Shown: positions 10,923-21,737 of the stretch, one piece after another | Position numbering within the stretch: position 1 is the first letter of the stretch | Layout of the letters: the number at the start of each line of letters is the position of its first letter | Assembly (NCBI RefSeq): GCF_036898465.1 | Contig: NZ_JARUMJ010000001.1 | Coordinates: forward strand, 5,456,001 to 5,520,000 | Length of the DNA stretch: 64,000 bases | Origin: Streptomyces sp. B21-105 | GTDB taxonomy: Bacteria > Actinomycetota > Actinomycetes > Streptomycetales > Streptomycetaceae | Reading direction: 5' to 3' | Position numbers and translations under genes: made by a program | The notes under the pieces: generated by a model | Told to the model about the DNA's origin: nothing | Seen by the model: the letters and a program-made list of their open reading frames with translations, nothing else | Databases searched by the model: none

Positions 10923-12280
10923 GCCCGTACTTCGCCGCTGAAGACCTCTCGATGTTCGGCCGCGACCCCTGGTGGCTGGTCGTCGTCAAGGCGGTCTTCT
11001 GCTTCGCCTTCCTGATGGTGACCGTGCTGTTCTCCATCGTCTGGGAGCGCAAGGTCGTCGCCTGGATGCAGCTGCGCATCGGCCCCAACCGGCACGGCCC
11101 CTGGGGCATGCTCCAGTCGCTCGCCGACGGCGTGAAGCTGATGCTGAAGGAAGACCTCGTCGTCAAACGCGCGGACAAGGTGGTGTACGTCCTCGCGCCG
11201 ATCGTCGCGGCCATCCCGGCCTTCATGGCGATCGCGGTGATCCCCTTCGGGCCGGCCGACAACGAGATCTCGATCTTCGGCCAGCGCACCACGATGCAGC
11301 TGACCGACCTGCCGATCGCGATGCTCTACGTCCTGGCGGTCGCCTCCGTCGGCATCTACGGCATCGTGCTGGCCGGCTGGAGCTCCGGCTCCACCTACCC
11401 GCTGCTGGGCGGCCTGCGGTCCTGCGCGCAGATGATCTCCTACGAGATCGCCATGGGCGCGGCGTTCGCCTCGGTGTTCCTCTACTCCGGGTCGATGTCG
11501 ACGTCGACGATCGTCGAGCAGCAGCAGGACCGCTGGTACATCCTCCTGCTGCCGGTCTCCTTCATCCTCTACATCATCACGATGGTGGGCGAGACCAACC
11601 GCGCCCCGTTCGACATGCCGGAGTCCGAGGGCGACCTGGTCGGCGGCTTCAACACCGAGTACTCGTCGATCAAGTTCGCGCTGTTCATGCTCGCCGAGTA
11701 CGTGAACATGGTGACGGTCTCCGCCGTGTCGACCACGCTCTTCCTCGGCGGCTGGCGCGCCCCCTGGCCGATCAGCGGCTTCTGGGAGGGCGCGAACCAC
11801 GGCTGGTGGCCGATGCTCTGGTTCGTCGTCAAGGTGCAGCTGCTGCTGTTCTTCTTCATCTGGCTGCGCGGCACGCTTCCCCGCGTCCGCTACGACCAGC
11901 TGATGAAGCTCGGCTGGAAGGTCCTGATCCCGGTCTCGGTGACGTGGCTGATGCTCGTCGCGACCGTACGGACGCTGCGCAACGAGAACTACGACTTCGC
12001 CGACATCGCCCTCTACGTGTGCGGCGGTGTCCTGGTCCTGCTGTTGCTCTCCTTCGTCGCGGACATGTTCCGCAACGCGAGGAAGGAGGCGCAGGCCCCC
12101 GCCGAGCCTGCCGACTTCGACCCGATGGCGGGCGGATTCCCCGTGCCGCCGCTGCCGGGGCAGGAGCTGCCGCCGGTGCCGAGGCGGCGCCCGAGCCGGG
12201 AGCGGGAGCTCGTTGTCAGTGGTGGAGTGGACACTGTGAGTGACGGATCGCTGGATGGAAAGGAGGCGTCCGATGGCTGA
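10919..12280 (+). CDS. nuoH: NADH-quinone oxidoreductase subunit H
   Basis: 453 residues with about eight membrane helices. The conserved [19 protein letters not shown] loop near residues 40-60 and the [19 protein letters not shown] loop near 222-241 line the quinone chamber. E. coli NuoH is about 325 residues; the extra length here is mostly a Pro/Arg-rich cytoplasmic tail after residue 385. It anchors the peripheral arm in the membrane. The start overlaps the nuoG stop (ATGA). Its tail overlaps the nuoI start by 8 nt. Confidence 0.96.
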   Translation: MSPYFAAEDLSMFGRDPWWLVVVKAVFCFAFLMVTVLFSIVWERKVVAWMQLRIGPNRHGPWGMLQSLADGVKLMLKEDLVVKRADKVVYVLAPIVAAIPAFMAIAVIPFGPADNEISIFGQRTTMQLTDLPIAMLYVLAVASVGIYGIVLAGWSSGSTYPLLGGLRSCAQMISYEIAMGAAFASVFLYSGSMSTSTIVEQQQDRWYILLLPVSFILYIITMVGETNRAPFDMPESEGDLVGGFNTEYSSIKFALFMLAEYVNMVTVSAVSTTLFLGGWRAPWPISGFWEGANHGWWPMLWFVVKVQLLLFFFIWLRGTLPRVRYDQLMKLGWKVLIPVSVTWLMLVATVRTLRNENYDFADIALYVCGGVLVLLLLSFVADMFRNARKEAQAPAEPADFDPMAGGFPVPPLPGQELPPVPRRRPSRERELVVSGGVDTVSDGSLDGKEASDG

Positions 12281-12914
12281 GGAGCCCAAGGAGACCAAGC
12301 CCGGTTTCCAGAACCCCGTGGCCGGCTTCGGCGTGACCTTCAAGGCCATGTTCAAGAAGCGGCTGACCGAGCAGTACCCGGAGCAGGAGAAGACCACAGC
12401 TCCCCGGTTCCACGGACGGCACCAGCTCAACCGCCATCCGGACGGCCTGGAGAAGTGCGTCGGCTGTGAGCTGTGCGCCTGGGCCTGCCCCGCCGACGCC
12501 ATCTACGTGGAGGGCGCGGACAACACCGACGAGGAGCGCTACTCCCCGGGCGAGCGGTACGGCCGCGTCTACCAGATCAACTACGCCCGCTGCATCCTGT
12601 GCGGCCTGTGCATCGAGGCGTGTCCCACGCGCGCGTTGACGATGACGAACGAGTTCGAGCTGGCCGACTCCAGCCGCGCCAACCTGATCTACACCAAGGA
12701 GCAGCTGCTCGCCGGTCTCGACGAGGGCATGGTCGACTCGCCGCACGCCATCTACCCGGGCACGGACGAGCAGGACTACTACCGGGGTCTGGTCACGGAG
12801 GCCGCGCCGGGCACGGAACGCCAGACGGCCGTCTCCAAGGGCGAGAGCCCGCAGGAGTCCGCCTCCACGTCCGGCGCGGGCGAGCCGTCGTCGGAGGAGG
12901 TGGTCGGCCGATGA
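12273..12914 (+). CDS. nuoI: NADH-quinone oxidoreductase subunit I (2x[4Fe-4S])
   Basis: 213 residues. Two ferredoxin motifs are clear: [12 protein letters not shown] near residues 63-74 and [12 protein letters not shown] near 108-119, binding clusters N6a and N6b. It passes electrons from NuoG to NuoB. An in-frame upstream ATG exists at 12240, but 12273 has AGGAGG six bases before it (12261-12266), so 12273 is preferred. The last 50 residues are a Ser/Glu-rich tail. It overlaps nuoH by 8 nt and nuoJ by 4 nt. Confidence 0.96.
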   Translation: MAEEPKETKPGFQNPVAGFGVTFKAMFKKRLTEQYPEQEKTTAPRFHGRHQLNRHPDGLEKCVGCELCAWACPADAIYVEGADNTDEERYSPGERYGRVYQINYARCILCGLCIEACPTRALTMTNEFELADSSRANLIYTKEQLLAGLDEGMVDSPHAIYPGTDEQDYYRGLVTEAAPGTERQTAVSKGESPQESASTSGAGEPSSEEVVGR

Positions 12915-13765
12915 GCGCGCAGCTCGCCGCCTACGCCACCTCGACCGGCGAGGCCTTCCAGTTCTGGGTGCTCGGCACGGTCGCGGTGATCGGCGCCCTG
13001 TGCACCGTCTTCATGAAGAAGGCCGTGCACAGCGCGCTCTGTCTCGCCGGCACCATGATCGTCCTGGCGGTGTTCTACCTCGCCAACGGCGCCTACTTCC
13101 TGGGCATCGTGCAGATCGTGGTCTACACCGGCGCGATCATGATGCTCTTCCTGTTCGTGGTGATGCTCGTCGGCGTCACCGCGGCGGACTCGCTGAAGGA
13201 GACCATCAAGGGGCAGCGCTGGCTGGCCCTCCTGTGCGGTCTCGGCTTCGGCGTCCTGCTGATCGCCGGCATCGGCAACGCCTCCCTGACGGAGTTCAAC
13301 GGCCTCACCGAGGCGAACGCGCACGGCAACGTGGAGGGTCTCGCCGCCCTCATCTTCACGAAGTACGTCTTCGCGTTCGAGATCACCGGCGCCCTGCTGA
13401 TCACGGCGGCCGTGGGCGCCATGGTGCTCACCCACCGTGAGCGCACAGAGCGGCCCAAGACGCAGCGGGAGCTGGCCGAGCAGCGCGTCCGTGAGGGCAA
13501 GCACGTTCCGCCGCTGCCGGCCCCCGGCGTGTACGCGCGGCACAACGCGGTGGACGTCCAGGGCCTGCTGCCCGACGGCACCCCGTCGGAGCTCACGGTC
13601 AGCAGGACGCTGCGTGAGCGCGGTCAGATCAGGGACGTGTCCGCCGAGGCGCTGAGCGACCTCAAGGCCCTCGACCAGCGCGCCGAGGAGCGCCTGGAGC
13701 GGGCCGCGGTCGAGCCGCCCCGCCTGGGGCCGAACTCCCGGCGGACCGAGGAGGCGTCGAAGTGA
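12911..13765 (+). CDS. nuoJ: NADH-quinone oxidoreductase subunit J
   Basis: 284 residues with five membrane helices in the first 175, including the conserved helix ending in [17 protein letters not shown], which carries the pi-bulge helix of ND6/NuoJ. The C-terminal 110 residues are a charged, soluble extension (Arg/Glu-rich) beyond the E. coli length of about 184; long NuoJ tails are usual in actinobacteria. The ATG overlaps the nuoI stop and the stop overlaps the nuoK GTG. Confidence 0.95.
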
Positions 13766-14061
13766 ACCCCGTCAACTATCTCTATCTCGCGGCCCTGTTG
13801 TTCACGATCGGTGCCACGGGCGTGCTGATCAGGCGCAACGCGATCGTCGTCTTCATGTGCATCGAGCTGATGCTCAACGCCTGCAACCTCGCGTTCGTCG
13901 CCTTCTCCCGGATGCACGGCAACCTCGACGGCCAGATCATCGCCTTCTTCACGATGGTCGTCGCCGCCGCGGAAGTCGTGGTCGGACTCGCGATCATCGT
14001 GTCGCTGTTCCGTTCCCGCCACTCGGCCTCGGTCGACGACGCCAGCCTGATGAAGCTGTAA
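13762..14061 (+). CDS. nuoK: NADH-quinone oxidoreductase subunit K
   Basis: 99 residues with three membrane helices, the standard NuoK (ND4L) size. The conserved membrane glutamates are seen in [12 protein letters not shown] (second helix) and in [11 protein letters not shown] (third helix), part of the proton path. GTG start overlapping the nuoJ stop. The gap to nuoL is 15 nt, one of the few places in the operon without overlap. Confidence 0.96.
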
Positions 14062-14076
14062 GGGGTCGGAAGAATC

Positions 14077-15990
14077 GTGGAGAACCTGATTGCGCTGCTG
14101 ATCGCGGCGCCCCTGCTCGGAGCGGCCGTCCTGCTGGTCGGCGGCCGCCGGCTCGACGCCGTCGGCCACTGGATCGGCACGCTGCTCGCGGCCGTCTCCT
14201 TCCTGCTCGGTGTCGTCCTCTTCGGCGACCTGCTGAGCAGGAACGCCGAAGACCGCACACTGACGCAGCACCTGTTCAGCTGGATCCCGGTCGAGGGCTT
14301 CCAGGCGGACGTCGCCTTCCGCGTCGACCAGTTGTCGATGACGTTCGTGCTGCTGATCACGGGCGTCGGCTCGCTGATCCACCTGTACTCGATCGGGTAC
14401 ATGGAGCACGACGAGCGGCGGCGCCGCTTCTTCGGCTACCTGAACCTGTTCCTCGCGGCGATGCTGCTGCTCGTCCTCGCCGACAACTACCTGCTGCTGT
14501 ATGTCGGCTGGGAAGGCGTCGGTCTCGCGTCCTACCTGCTCATCGGCTTCTGGCAGCACAAGCCCAGCGCCGCCACCGCCGCGAAGAAGGCCTTCCTGGT
14601 CAACCGCGTCGGCGACATGGGGCTGTCCATCGCCATCATGCTGATGTTCACCACCTTCGGGACGTTCGCCTTCGGCCCGCTGCTCGGGACGGAGGGGGAG
14701 CCCGGCCTCGCCGGTGACGCGACGGAGGGCAAGCTCACCGCCATCGCCCTGATGCTGCTGCTCGCCGCCTGCGGCAAGTCCGCCCAGGTGCCGCTGCAGT
14801 CCTGGCTCGGGGACGCGATGGAGGGTCCGACCCCCGTCTCGGCTCTCATCCACGCCGCCACCATGGTGACCGCGGGCGTCTACCTGATCGTCCGATCGGC
14901 CGCCGTCTTCAACGGCGCGCCCGACGCGCAGCTCGTCGTCACCGTCGTCGGCGCCGTCACGCTCCTGTTCGGTGCGATCGTCGGTTGCGCGAAGGACGAC
15001 ATCAAGAAGGCACTGGCCGGTTCGACCATGTCGCAGATCGGCTACATGGTGCTGGCCGCGGGCCTCGGTCCCATCGGCTACGTCTTCGCGATCATGCACC
15101 TGGTGACGCACGGTTTCTTCAAGGCCGGGCTGTTCCTCGGCGCGGGCTCGGTCATGCACGGCATGAACGACGAGGTCGACATGCGCAAGTACGGCGGCCT
15201 GCGCAGGTACATGCCGGTCACCTTCGTCACCTTCGGTCTGGGATACCTCGCGATCATCGGCTTCCCCGGACTGTCCGGCTTCTTCTCCAAGGACAAGATC
15301 ATCGAGGCGGCGTTCGCCAAGGGCGGCACCGAGGGCTGGATCCTCGGCGGCTGCGCCCTGCTCGGCGCGGCCATCACCGCGTACTACATGACACGCGTGA
15401 TGCTGCTGACGTTCTTCGGTGAGAAGCGCTGGCAGCCCGACGCGGACGGCCACGAGCCGCACCCGCACGAGTCCCCGAAGTCCATGACGATCCCCATGAT
15501 CGTGCTGGCGTTCGGCTCGGTGTTCGCCGGCGGGTTCTTCAGCATCGGCGACCGCTTCCTGCACTGGCTGGAGCCCGTCACCGGCCACTCCCACGGCGAC
15601 TCGCCGGTCAGCGCCCTCACCGTCACCCTCGCCACCATGGTGGTGCTGGTGATCGGCGTGGCGATCGCCTACGCCCAGTACGGCCGCCGTCCGGTCCCGG
15701 TCGTCGCCCCGCGCGGGTCGCTGCTCACCCGGGCCGCCCGACGCGACCTGCTCCAGGACGACTTCAACCACGTCGTACTGGTCCGCGGCGGCGAGCACCT
15801 CACGCGCTCCCTGGTCTACGTCGATCACACCTTGGTCGACGGAGTCGTCAACGGCACGGCGGCCTCGGTCGGCGGCCTCTCCGGGCGACTGCGCCGACTG
15901 CAGAACGGCTTCGCGCGGTCGTACGCGGTCTCGATGTTCGGCGGTGCGGCGGTCCTCATCGCCGCGACCCTGCTGATGAGGGCGGTCTGA
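14077..15990 (+). CDS. nuoL: NADH-quinone oxidoreductase subunit L (proton pump)
   Basis: 637 residues with about 16 membrane helices, the largest antiporter-like subunit. The hallmark [21 protein letters not shown] (helix 5 with its functional Glu) and the [24 protein letters not shown] segment are both present. A long amphipathic lateral helix and final anchor follow after about residue 530. GTG start with GGGGTCGGAAG-like site upstream. nuoM begins 5 nt after the stop. Paralogue nuoL2 is at 60.6 kb. Confidence 0.97.
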   Translation: MENLIALLIAAPLLGAAVLLVGGRRLDAVGHWIGTLLAAVSFLLGVVLFGDLLSRNAEDRTLTQHLFSWIPVEGFQADVAFRVDQLSMTFVLLITGVGSLIHLYSIGYMEHDERRRRFFGYLNLFLAAMLLLVLADNYLLLYVGWEGVGLASYLLIGFWQHKPSAATAAKKAFLVNRVGDMGLSIAIMLMFTTFGTFAFGPLLGTEGEPGLAGDATEGKLTAIALMLLLAACGKSAQVPLQSWLGDAMEGPTPVSALIHAATMVTAGVYLIVRSAAVFNGAPDAQLVVTVVGAVTLLFGAIVGCAKDDIKKALAGSTMSQIGYMVLAAGLGPIGYVFAIMHLVTHGFFKAGLFLGAGSVMHGMNDEVDMRKYGGLRRYMPVTFVTFGLGYLAIIGFPGLSGFFSKDKIIEAAFAKGGTEGWILGGCALLGAAITAYYMTRVMLLTFFGEKRWQPDADGHEPHPHESPKSMTIPMIVLAFGSVFAGGFFSIGDRFLHWLEPVTGHSHGDSPVSALTVTLATMVVLVIGVAIAYAQYGRRPVPVVAPRGSLLTRAARRDLLQDDFNHVVLVRGGEHLTRSLVYVDHTLVDGVVNGTAASVGGLSGRLRRLQNGFARSYAVSMFGGAAVLIAATLLMRAV

Positions 15991-15995
15991 TACCG

Positions 15996-17591
15996 ATGTC
16001 CTTTCCTCTGCTGACAGCGACGGCGGCGCTCCCGGCGATCGGGGCGGTGGCCACGGCCGCCGTGCCGGCCGCCCGGCGCAACGCCGCCAAATCGCTGGCG
16101 TTGCTGTTCTCCGTCGCCACGCTCGTCCTGGCGATCTTCGTCCTGGTCCGCTTCGACCCGGACGGCGCCCGCTACCAGCTCACCGAATCCCACTCCTGGA
16201 TCGCCGACTTCGGAGTCCGGTACGAACTCGGCGTGGACGGCATCGGAGTCGCGCTCGTCGCGCTGACCGCGCTGCTGATCCCGTTCATCATCCTCGCGGG
16301 CTGGCACGACGCCGACCCGCTGGAGACCGGCGACGCATCTCTCAGCAGCTTCGCTGCGGGGCGCTGGCGGCCCACTCAGGGCTTCTTCGCCCTGATCCTG
16401 GCCGTCGAGGCGATGGTGATCCTCTCCTTCGAGGCCACCGACGTCTTCCTCTTCTACATCTTCTTCGAAGCCATGCTCATCCCGATGTACTTCCTCATCG
16501 GCGGCTTCGGGGACCGTGCCCACGCGCACGGCGAGGAGACGGCGGCCACCCAACGGTCGTACGCGGCGGTCAAGTTCCTCCTGTACAACCTGGTCGGCGG
16601 TCTGATCATGCTGGCCGCGGTGATCGGCCTCTACGTGGTCGCCGGGAACTTCTCGCTCACGGACATCGCCGAGGCCCGCGCCAACGGCACACTCGACATG
16701 GCGACGAACACCGAACGCTGGCTGTTCCTCGGCTTCTTCTTCGCCTTCGCGGTGAAGGCCCCGCTGTGGCCGCTGCACACCTGGCTGCCCAACGCCATGG
16801 GCGAGGCGACCGCCCCCGTCGCGGTGCTGATCACGGCGGTGGTCGACAAGGTGGGCACCTTCGCGATGCTCCGGTTCTGCCTCCAGCTCTTCCCCGAGGC
16901 GAGCAAGTGGGCGACGCCCGTGATCCTCGTCCTGGCGCTGATCAGCATCATCTACGGGGCGCTGCTCGCCGTCGGCCAGCGGGACATCAAGCGGCTTGTG
17001 GCGTACGCGTCGATCTCGCACTTCGGGTTCATCATCCTGGGCATCTTCGCGATGACCAGCCAGGGCCAGTCGGGCGCGACGCTCTACATGGTCAACCACG
17101 GCATCTCGACGGCCGCCCTGATGCTGGTCGCCGGATTCCTCATCTCGCGGCGCGGCTCGCGGCTCATCGCCGACTACGGCGGTGTGCAGAAGGTCGCTCC
17201 GGTGCTGGCCGGCACGTTCCTGATCGGCGGTCTGGCGACGCTGTCGCTGCCGGGGCTCGCGCCGTTCGTGAGTGAGTTCCTCGTCCTGGTGGGCACGTTC
17301 GCGCGCTACCCGGCCGTCGGCATCATCGCCACCTTCGGCATCGTCCTGGCCGCCCTCTACACGCTGGTCCTCTACCAGCGGACGATGACGGGCCCGGTCA
17401 AGCCCGAGGTCTCCGCGATGCCGGACCTGCGCGCGCGTGAGCTCGCCGTCGTCGCCCCGCTGATCGTGCTGCTGATCTTCCTGGGCGTCTACCCGAAGCC
17501 CGTCACGGACATCGTGAACCCGGCGGTCAAGCAGACCTTGTCCGACGTACACAAGAAGGACCCCCAGCCCGAGGTGGAGGCGGCCAAGTGA
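15996..17591 (+). CDS. nuoM: NADH-quinone oxidoreductase subunit M (proton pump)
   Basis: 531 residues with about 14 membrane helices. The family segments FEAMLIPMYFLIGGFG near residue 155, PLWPLHTWLPNAMGEAT near 255 and DIKRLVAYASISHFGFI near 330 carry the proton-path Glu and Lys residues. It is an antiporter-like pump subunit between NuoL and NuoN. ATG start. The stop overlaps the GTG of nuoN by 4 nt. Paralogue nuoM2 is at 62.6 kb. Confidence 0.97.
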   Translation: MSFPLLTATAALPAIGAVATAAVPAARRNAAKSLALLFSVATLVLAIFVLVRFDPDGARYQLTESHSWIADFGVRYELGVDGIGVALVALTALLIPFIILAGWHDADPLETGDASLSSFAAGRWRPTQGFFALILAVEAMVILSFEATDVFLFYIFFEAMLIPMYFLIGGFGDRAHAHGEETAATQRSYAAVKFLLYNLVGGLIMLAAVIGLYVVAGNFSLTDIAEARANGTLDMATNTERWLFLGFFFAFAVKAPLWPLHTWLPNAMGEATAPVAVLITAVVDKVGTFAMLRFCLQLFPEASKWATPVILVLALISIIYGALLAVGQRDIKRLVAYASISHFGFIILGIFAMTSQGQSGATLYMVNHGISTAALMLVAGFLISRRGSRLIADYGGVQKVAPVLAGTFLIGGLATLSLPGLAPFVSEFLVLVGTFARYPAVGIIATFGIVLAALYTLVLYQRTMTGPVKPEVSAMPDLRARELAVVAPLIVLLIFLGVYPKPVTDIVNPAVKQTLSDVHKKDPQPEVEAAK

Positions 17592-19246
17592 GCGCATCAG
17601 CCGTCCACAGCCTGTGGACAACGGCGGCAGCCGCGACCGAGCCGATCTCGAAGATCGACGCGCCGAAGATCGAGTACGGGCAGCTGTCGCCCACCTTGAT
17701 CGTCGTGGGTGCGGCGATCATCGGGGTGCTCGTCGAGGCGTTCGTGCCGCGCAAGCACCGCTACTACGCACAGCTGTTCGTGTCCGTCGTGGCGCTGGTC
17801 GCCGCCTTCGCCGCGGTGATCGCGCTGGCGGCGGGCGGCTACGGCACCACGAAGGCGCGCATCGCGGCCATGGGCGCGATCGCCGTCGACGGACCCGCCC
17901 TCTTCCTTCAGGGCACGATTTTGCTGGCCGCCCTGGTCGGGGCGTTCACCTTCGCCGAAAGGCGGCTCGATCCCGAGGCGCACGGCAACCGGGTCGACTC
18001 CTTCGCCGCTCAGGCGGCCTCCGTGCCCGGAAGCGACAGCGAGAAGGCCGCCGTCAAGGCCGGTTTCACGACCACCGAGGTCTTCCCGCTGCTGCTGTTC
18101 GCGGTCGCCGGCATGCTGGTCTTCCCGTCGGCCAACGACCTGCTGACGCTCTTCATCGCACTGGAAGTCTTCTCGCTGCCGCTGTACCTGCTGTGCGCGG
18201 TGGCCCGCCGCAAGCGGCTCATGTCGCAGGAAGCCGCGGTCAAGTACTTCCTCCTCGGGGCGTTCGCCTCCGCCTTCACCCTCTTCGGCATCGCCCTGCT
18301 GTACGGCTACGCGGGATCGGTGTCGTACGCGACGATCGCGCAGGTCGTCGACGGAACGGTGCAGAACATGAACCCGGCGCTCGCCGACACCATGGGCAAC
18401 GACGCGCTGCTGCTCATCGGTGCCGCGATGATCGTCATGGGCCTGCTGTTCAAGGTCGGCGCGGTGCCCTTCCACATGTGGACGCCCGACGTCTACCAGG
18501 GCGCGCCGACGCCCGTCACCGGCTTCATGGCCGCGGCGACCAAGGTGGCCGCGTTCGGCGCGCTGCTGCGCCTGCTGTACGTCGTCCTGCCCGGGCTGCG
18601 CTGGGACTGGCGGCCGGTGATGTGGGGCGTCGCGATCGTCACCATGCTGGGCGGTGCGATCGTCGCGATCACGCAGACCGACATCAAGCGGCTGCTGGCG
18701 TACTCGTCGATCGCGCACGCCGGATTCATCCTCGCCGGCGTCATCGCGACCACCCCGGACGGCGTCTCGTCCGTCCTCTTCTACCTGGCCGCGTACTCGT
18801 TCGTGACGATCGGCGCGTTCGCCGTGGTCACCCTCGTGCGCGACGCCGGCGGTGAGGCGACGCACCTGTCCAAGTGGGCGGGGCTCGGCCGGCGGTCGCC
18901 GCTGGTGGCTGCCGTGTTCGCGGTGTTCCTGCTGGCCTTCGCCGGTATCCCGCTGACCTCCGGGTTCGCCGGTAAGTTCGCCGTGTTCAAGGCGGCGGCG
19001 GAGGGCGGCGCGGCACCTCTGGTCGTGGTCGGCGTGATCTCGTCCGCGATCGCCGCCTTCTTCTACATCCGGGTGATCGTGCTGATGTTCTTCAGTGAGC
19101 CGCGGCCCGAGGGCCCGACCGTCGCCGTCCCGTCCCCGCTGACGATGACGGCGATCGGCGTGGGCGTGGCGGTCACGCTCGTGCTCGGTGTGGCGCCCCA
19201 GTACTTCCTGGACCTGGCGAACCAGGCGGGAGTGTTCGTGCGCTGA
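17588..19246 (+). CDS. nuoN: NADH-quinone oxidoreductase subunit N (proton pump)
   Basis: 552 residues with about 14 membrane helices. Typical NuoN segments are seen: LLTLFIALEVFSLPLYLLCA near 180, PFHMWTPDVYQGAPTPVTGFM near 296 and DIKRLLAYSSIAHAGFI near 363. It is the last pump subunit and the last gene of the operon; a strong hairpin follows 40 nt after the stop. The 5' end of the gene contains TGTGGACAA (17613-17621), an exact DnaA-box-like string inside a short inverted repeat. Confidence 0.97.
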   Translation: MSASAVHSLWTTAAAATEPISKIDAPKIEYGQLSPTLIVVGAAIIGVLVEAFVPRKHRYYAQLFVSVVALVAAFAAVIALAAGGYGTTKARIAAMGAIAVDGPALFLQGTILLAALVGAFTFAERRLDPEAHGNRVDSFAAQAASVPGSDSEKAAVKAGFTTTEVFPLLLFAVAGMLVFPSANDLLTLFIALEVFSLPLYLLCAVARRKRLMSQEAAVKYFLLGAFASAFTLFGIALLYGYAGSVSYATIAQVVDGTVQNMNPALADTMGNDALLLIGAAMIVMGLLFKVGAVPFHMWTPDVYQGAPTPVTGFMAAATKVAAFGALLRLLYVVLPGLRWDWRPVMWGVAIVTMLGGAIVAITQTDIKRLLAYSSIAHAGFILAGVIATTPDGVSSVLFYLAAYSFVTIGAFAVVTLVRDAGGEATHLSKWAGLGRRSPLVAAVFAVFLLAFAGIPLTSGFAGKFAVFKAAAEGGAAPLVVVGVISSAIAAFFYIRVIVLMFFSEPRPEGPTVAVPSPLTMTAIGVGVAVTLVLGVAPQYFLDLANQAGVFVR

Positions 19247-19285
19247 GCCGGCGGCGAGGCGCGCCGGCCTGCGCCTGCCGGCGTT

Positions 19286-19316
19286 GTGGGCCCGGTTCCC
19301 AGGGGACCGGGCCCAC
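19286..19316 (+). terminator. Terminator of the nuoA-N operon
   Basis: Perfect 11-bp arms GTGGGCCCGGT / ACCGGGCCCAC with a 9-nt loop, 40 nt after the nuoN stop. It is very stable and has no T-run. Confidence 0.75.
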
Positions 19317-19465
19317 CGTCGTCGCACAGGTGAGCGACGCGGGCCGATTCCCAGGGGGCATCACGCAGAGTCACCGGATCGGGTCTGTGGATAACTCCGG
19401 CGGTGTCGGTGCGGACCCCTATCGTGGAGGCAGTGGTCGAAGGGCGACGTACGGGGGACCAGACG

Positions 19466-21544
19466 ATGGGCGCGACGGGCGGGATCAGCGAGATGACAGG
19501 GATCACCGGGACACCGGAGCGGACCGACAGCGAGGCCCTGGCCACGCTGCACCGGGTCTTCGGATACGAGGCCTTCCGCGGCGCGCAGGAAGAGGTCATC
19601 GAGCACGTGGTGGCGGGTGGGGACGCGGTGGTCCTCATGCCGACCGGCGGCGGCAAGTCGCTCTGCTACCAGATCCCCGCCCTGGTCCGACCCGGCACGG
19701 GAATCGTCGTCTCCCCGCTGATCGCGCTGATGCAGGACCAGGTGGACGCGCTGCGGGCACTCGGCGTGAACGCCGGGTTCATGAACTCCACGCAGGACTT
19801 CGACGAGCGGCGCGTGGTCGAGGCCGAGTTCCTGGCCGGCGAGCTGGACCTGCTGTACCTCGCGCCGGAGCGACTGCGCCTCGAGTCCACCCAGGAACTT
19901 CTGTCCCGCGGCAAGATCGCGGTGTTCGCGATCGACGAGGCGCACTGTGTGTCCCAGTGGGGCCACGACTTCCGCCCCGACTACCTCACGCTCGCCGTGC
20001 TCGGCGAGCGCTGGCCCGACGTCCCGAGGGTCGCCCTCACGGCGACGGCGACGCGCGCCACGCACGACGAGATCACCCAGCGGCTCAACATGCCGTCGGC
20101 CCGGCACTTCGTGGCGAGCTTCGACCGGCCGAACATCCAGTACCGGATCGTACCGAAGGCCGACCCCAAGAAGCAGCTGCTGAGCTTCCTGCGCGAGGAA
20201 CACGCGGGCGACGCGGGCATCGTGTACTGCCTCTCACGCAACTCCGTGGAGAAGACAGCCGAGTTCCTCTCCCGCAACGGCGTCGAGGCGGTCCCCTACC
20301 ACGCGGGTCTGGACGCGGGCACGCGCGCCGCCCACCAGTCCCGGTTCCTGCGCGAGGACGGCCTGGTGGTGTGCGCGACCATCGCCTTCGGCATGGGCAT
20401 CGACAAACCGGACGTGCGGTTCGTCGCCCACCTCGACCTGCCGAAGTCGATCGAGGGCTACTACCAGGAGACCGGGCGCGGCGGCCGTGACGGGCTGCCG
20501 TCCACGGCCTGGATGGCGTACGGCCTCAACGACGTCATACAGCAGCGCAAGCTCATCCAGTCCGGTGAGGGCGACGAGGCGTTCCGGCGCAGGGCCGCCG
20601 CCCACCTGGACTCGATGCTGGCGCTGTGCGAGACCGCGCAGTGCCGCCGTGGACAGCTCCTCGCCTACTTCGGCCAGGAACCGGACGCGGCGGGCTGCGG
20701 CAACTGCGACACCTGCCTCACCCCGCCGGAGACGTGGGACGGCACGGTCGCGGCCCAGAAGGTCCTGTCCACGGTGGTGCGGTTGCAGCGCGAGCGCGGA
20801 CAGAAGTTCGGCGCCGTGCAGATCGTCGACATCCTGATGGGCAAGCGCACGGCCAAGGTGATCCAGTTCGACCACGACCAGCTCTCGGTGTTCGGCATCG
20901 GCGAGGATCTCACCGAGGGTGAATGGCGAGGCGTCGTCCGGCAGTTGCTGGCGCAGGGGCTGCTGGCCGTCGAGGGCGAGTACGGCACGCTCGTGCTGAC
21001 GGAGGCCAGCGGGGCGGTGCTGCGCCGCGAAGGGGACGTGTTGCTGCGCAAGGAGCCGAAGAGGCCGGTCACGTCGTCCAAGGCGTCGGGGGGTTCCTCG
21101 TCCGGCCGCAAGGGGGCCAAGGCCGCCGTGGCCGAGCTGCCCGAGGAACTGCTGCCCGCCTTCGAGGCGCTGCGCGCCTGGCGCGCGGAACAGGCCCGTG
21201 AGCAGGGCGTTCCGGCGTACGTCATCTTCCACGACGCCACGCTTCGCGAGATCGCCACGGTGTGGCCGACGTCGGTGCGGCAACTCGGCGGGATCAGCGG
21301 GGTCGGCGAGAAGAAGCTGGTGACGTACGGGGAGGGCGTGGTCGCGGTCCTGGCCTCATTGGGCGGGCCCCCGCAGGGTGGCACCGAGGCGGGTGCGACC
21401 GAAGGTTCGGCTGCCGGGCGTGCCGGTGGTGGTGCCGGAGCCGGTGCCCACGCAGCTGCCGGCGGGAACGCCGCCACGGACCCGGGCGCTTCGGACCTCT
21501 GGCCCGACGTGGACGAAGAGCCCGCGCCCGAGGACTGGATATAG
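19466..21544 (+). CDS. recQ: ATP-dependent DNA helicase RecQ
   Basis: 692 residues from the chosen ATG. Helicase domain 1 has Walker [12 protein letters not shown] near residue 60 and the DEAH box IDEAHC near 159. Helicase domain 2 includes [17 protein letters not shown] near 308 and the arginine-finger region [10 protein letters not shown] near 333. The RQC zinc-binding part has CRRGQ, CGNCDTC near 393-417. A winged-helix segment and an HRDC domain (about 550-625) follow, then a Gly/Ala-rich tail. RecQ unwinds DNA 3'-5' in recombination and fork repair. ATG 19466 was preferred for its GGGGGA site; an in-frame GTG at 19403 would add 21 residues. Confidence 0.95.
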   Translation: MGATGGISEMTGITGTPERTDSEALATLHRVFGYEAFRGAQEEVIEHVVAGGDAVVLMPTGGGKSLCYQIPALVRPGTGIVVSPLIALMQDQVDALRALGVNAGFMNSTQDFDERRVVEAEFLAGELDLLYLAPERLRLESTQELLSRGKIAVFAIDEAHCVSQWGHDFRPDYLTLAVLGERWPDVPRVALTATATRATHDEITQRLNMPSARHFVASFDRPNIQYRIVPKADPKKQLLSFLREEHAGDAGIVYCLSRNSVEKTAEFLSRNGVEAVPYHAGLDAGTRAAHQSRFLREDGLVVCATIAFGMGIDKPDVRFVAHLDLPKSIEGYYQETGRGGRDGLPSTAWMAYGLNDVIQQRKLIQSGEGDEAFRRRAAAHLDSMLALCETAQCRRGQLLAYFGQEPDAAGCGNCDTCLTPPETWDGTVAAQKVLSTVVRLQRERGQKFGAVQIVDILMGKRTAKVIQFDHDQLSVFGIGEDLTEGEWRGVVRQLLAQGLLAVEGEYGTLVLTEASGAVLRREGDVLLRKEPKRPVTSSKASGGSSSGRKGAKAAVAELPEELLPAFEALRAWRAEQAREQGVPAYVIFHDATLREIATVWPTSVRQLGGISGVGEKKLVTYGEGVVAVLASLGGPPQGGTEAGATEGSAAGRAGGGAGAGAHAAAGGNAATDPGASDLWPDVDEEPAPEDWI

Positions 21545-21560
21545 AGAGCCGCGCCTCCTC

Positions 21561-21600
21561 GTCCCGTCCCGTCCCGTCCTGTCCCGTTCCGTCCCGTCCC
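21561..21600. repeat. GTCCC pentamer array
   Basis: Eight consecutive 5-bp units, six exact GTCCC and two with one change (GTCCT, GTTCC), begin just after the recQ stop codon in the convergent gap before the flavoprotein gene. Confidence 0.8.
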
Positions 21601-21737
21601 GAGTGCCACTGTCCGGAGTCCGACCGTGCCGATTCCCGTGTCCCCCGTCAGGGGCCGAACCCGGGGGCGGAGGCGGCGCTCGTGCCGCTGCGGTCCTCGG
21701 CGTGCCCGGCTCGTGGGTGCCGGTCCGGGCACCTTCC

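Noticed and set aside
13624..15828. 734-codon minus-strand frame opposite nuoJ-nuoL
   Set aside because: Antisense shadow of NuoL codons, giving Glu/Asp/Arg/His-rich text with no domain; other such frames (8115-10106, 22959-26549, 10109-12502) were rejected for the same reason.
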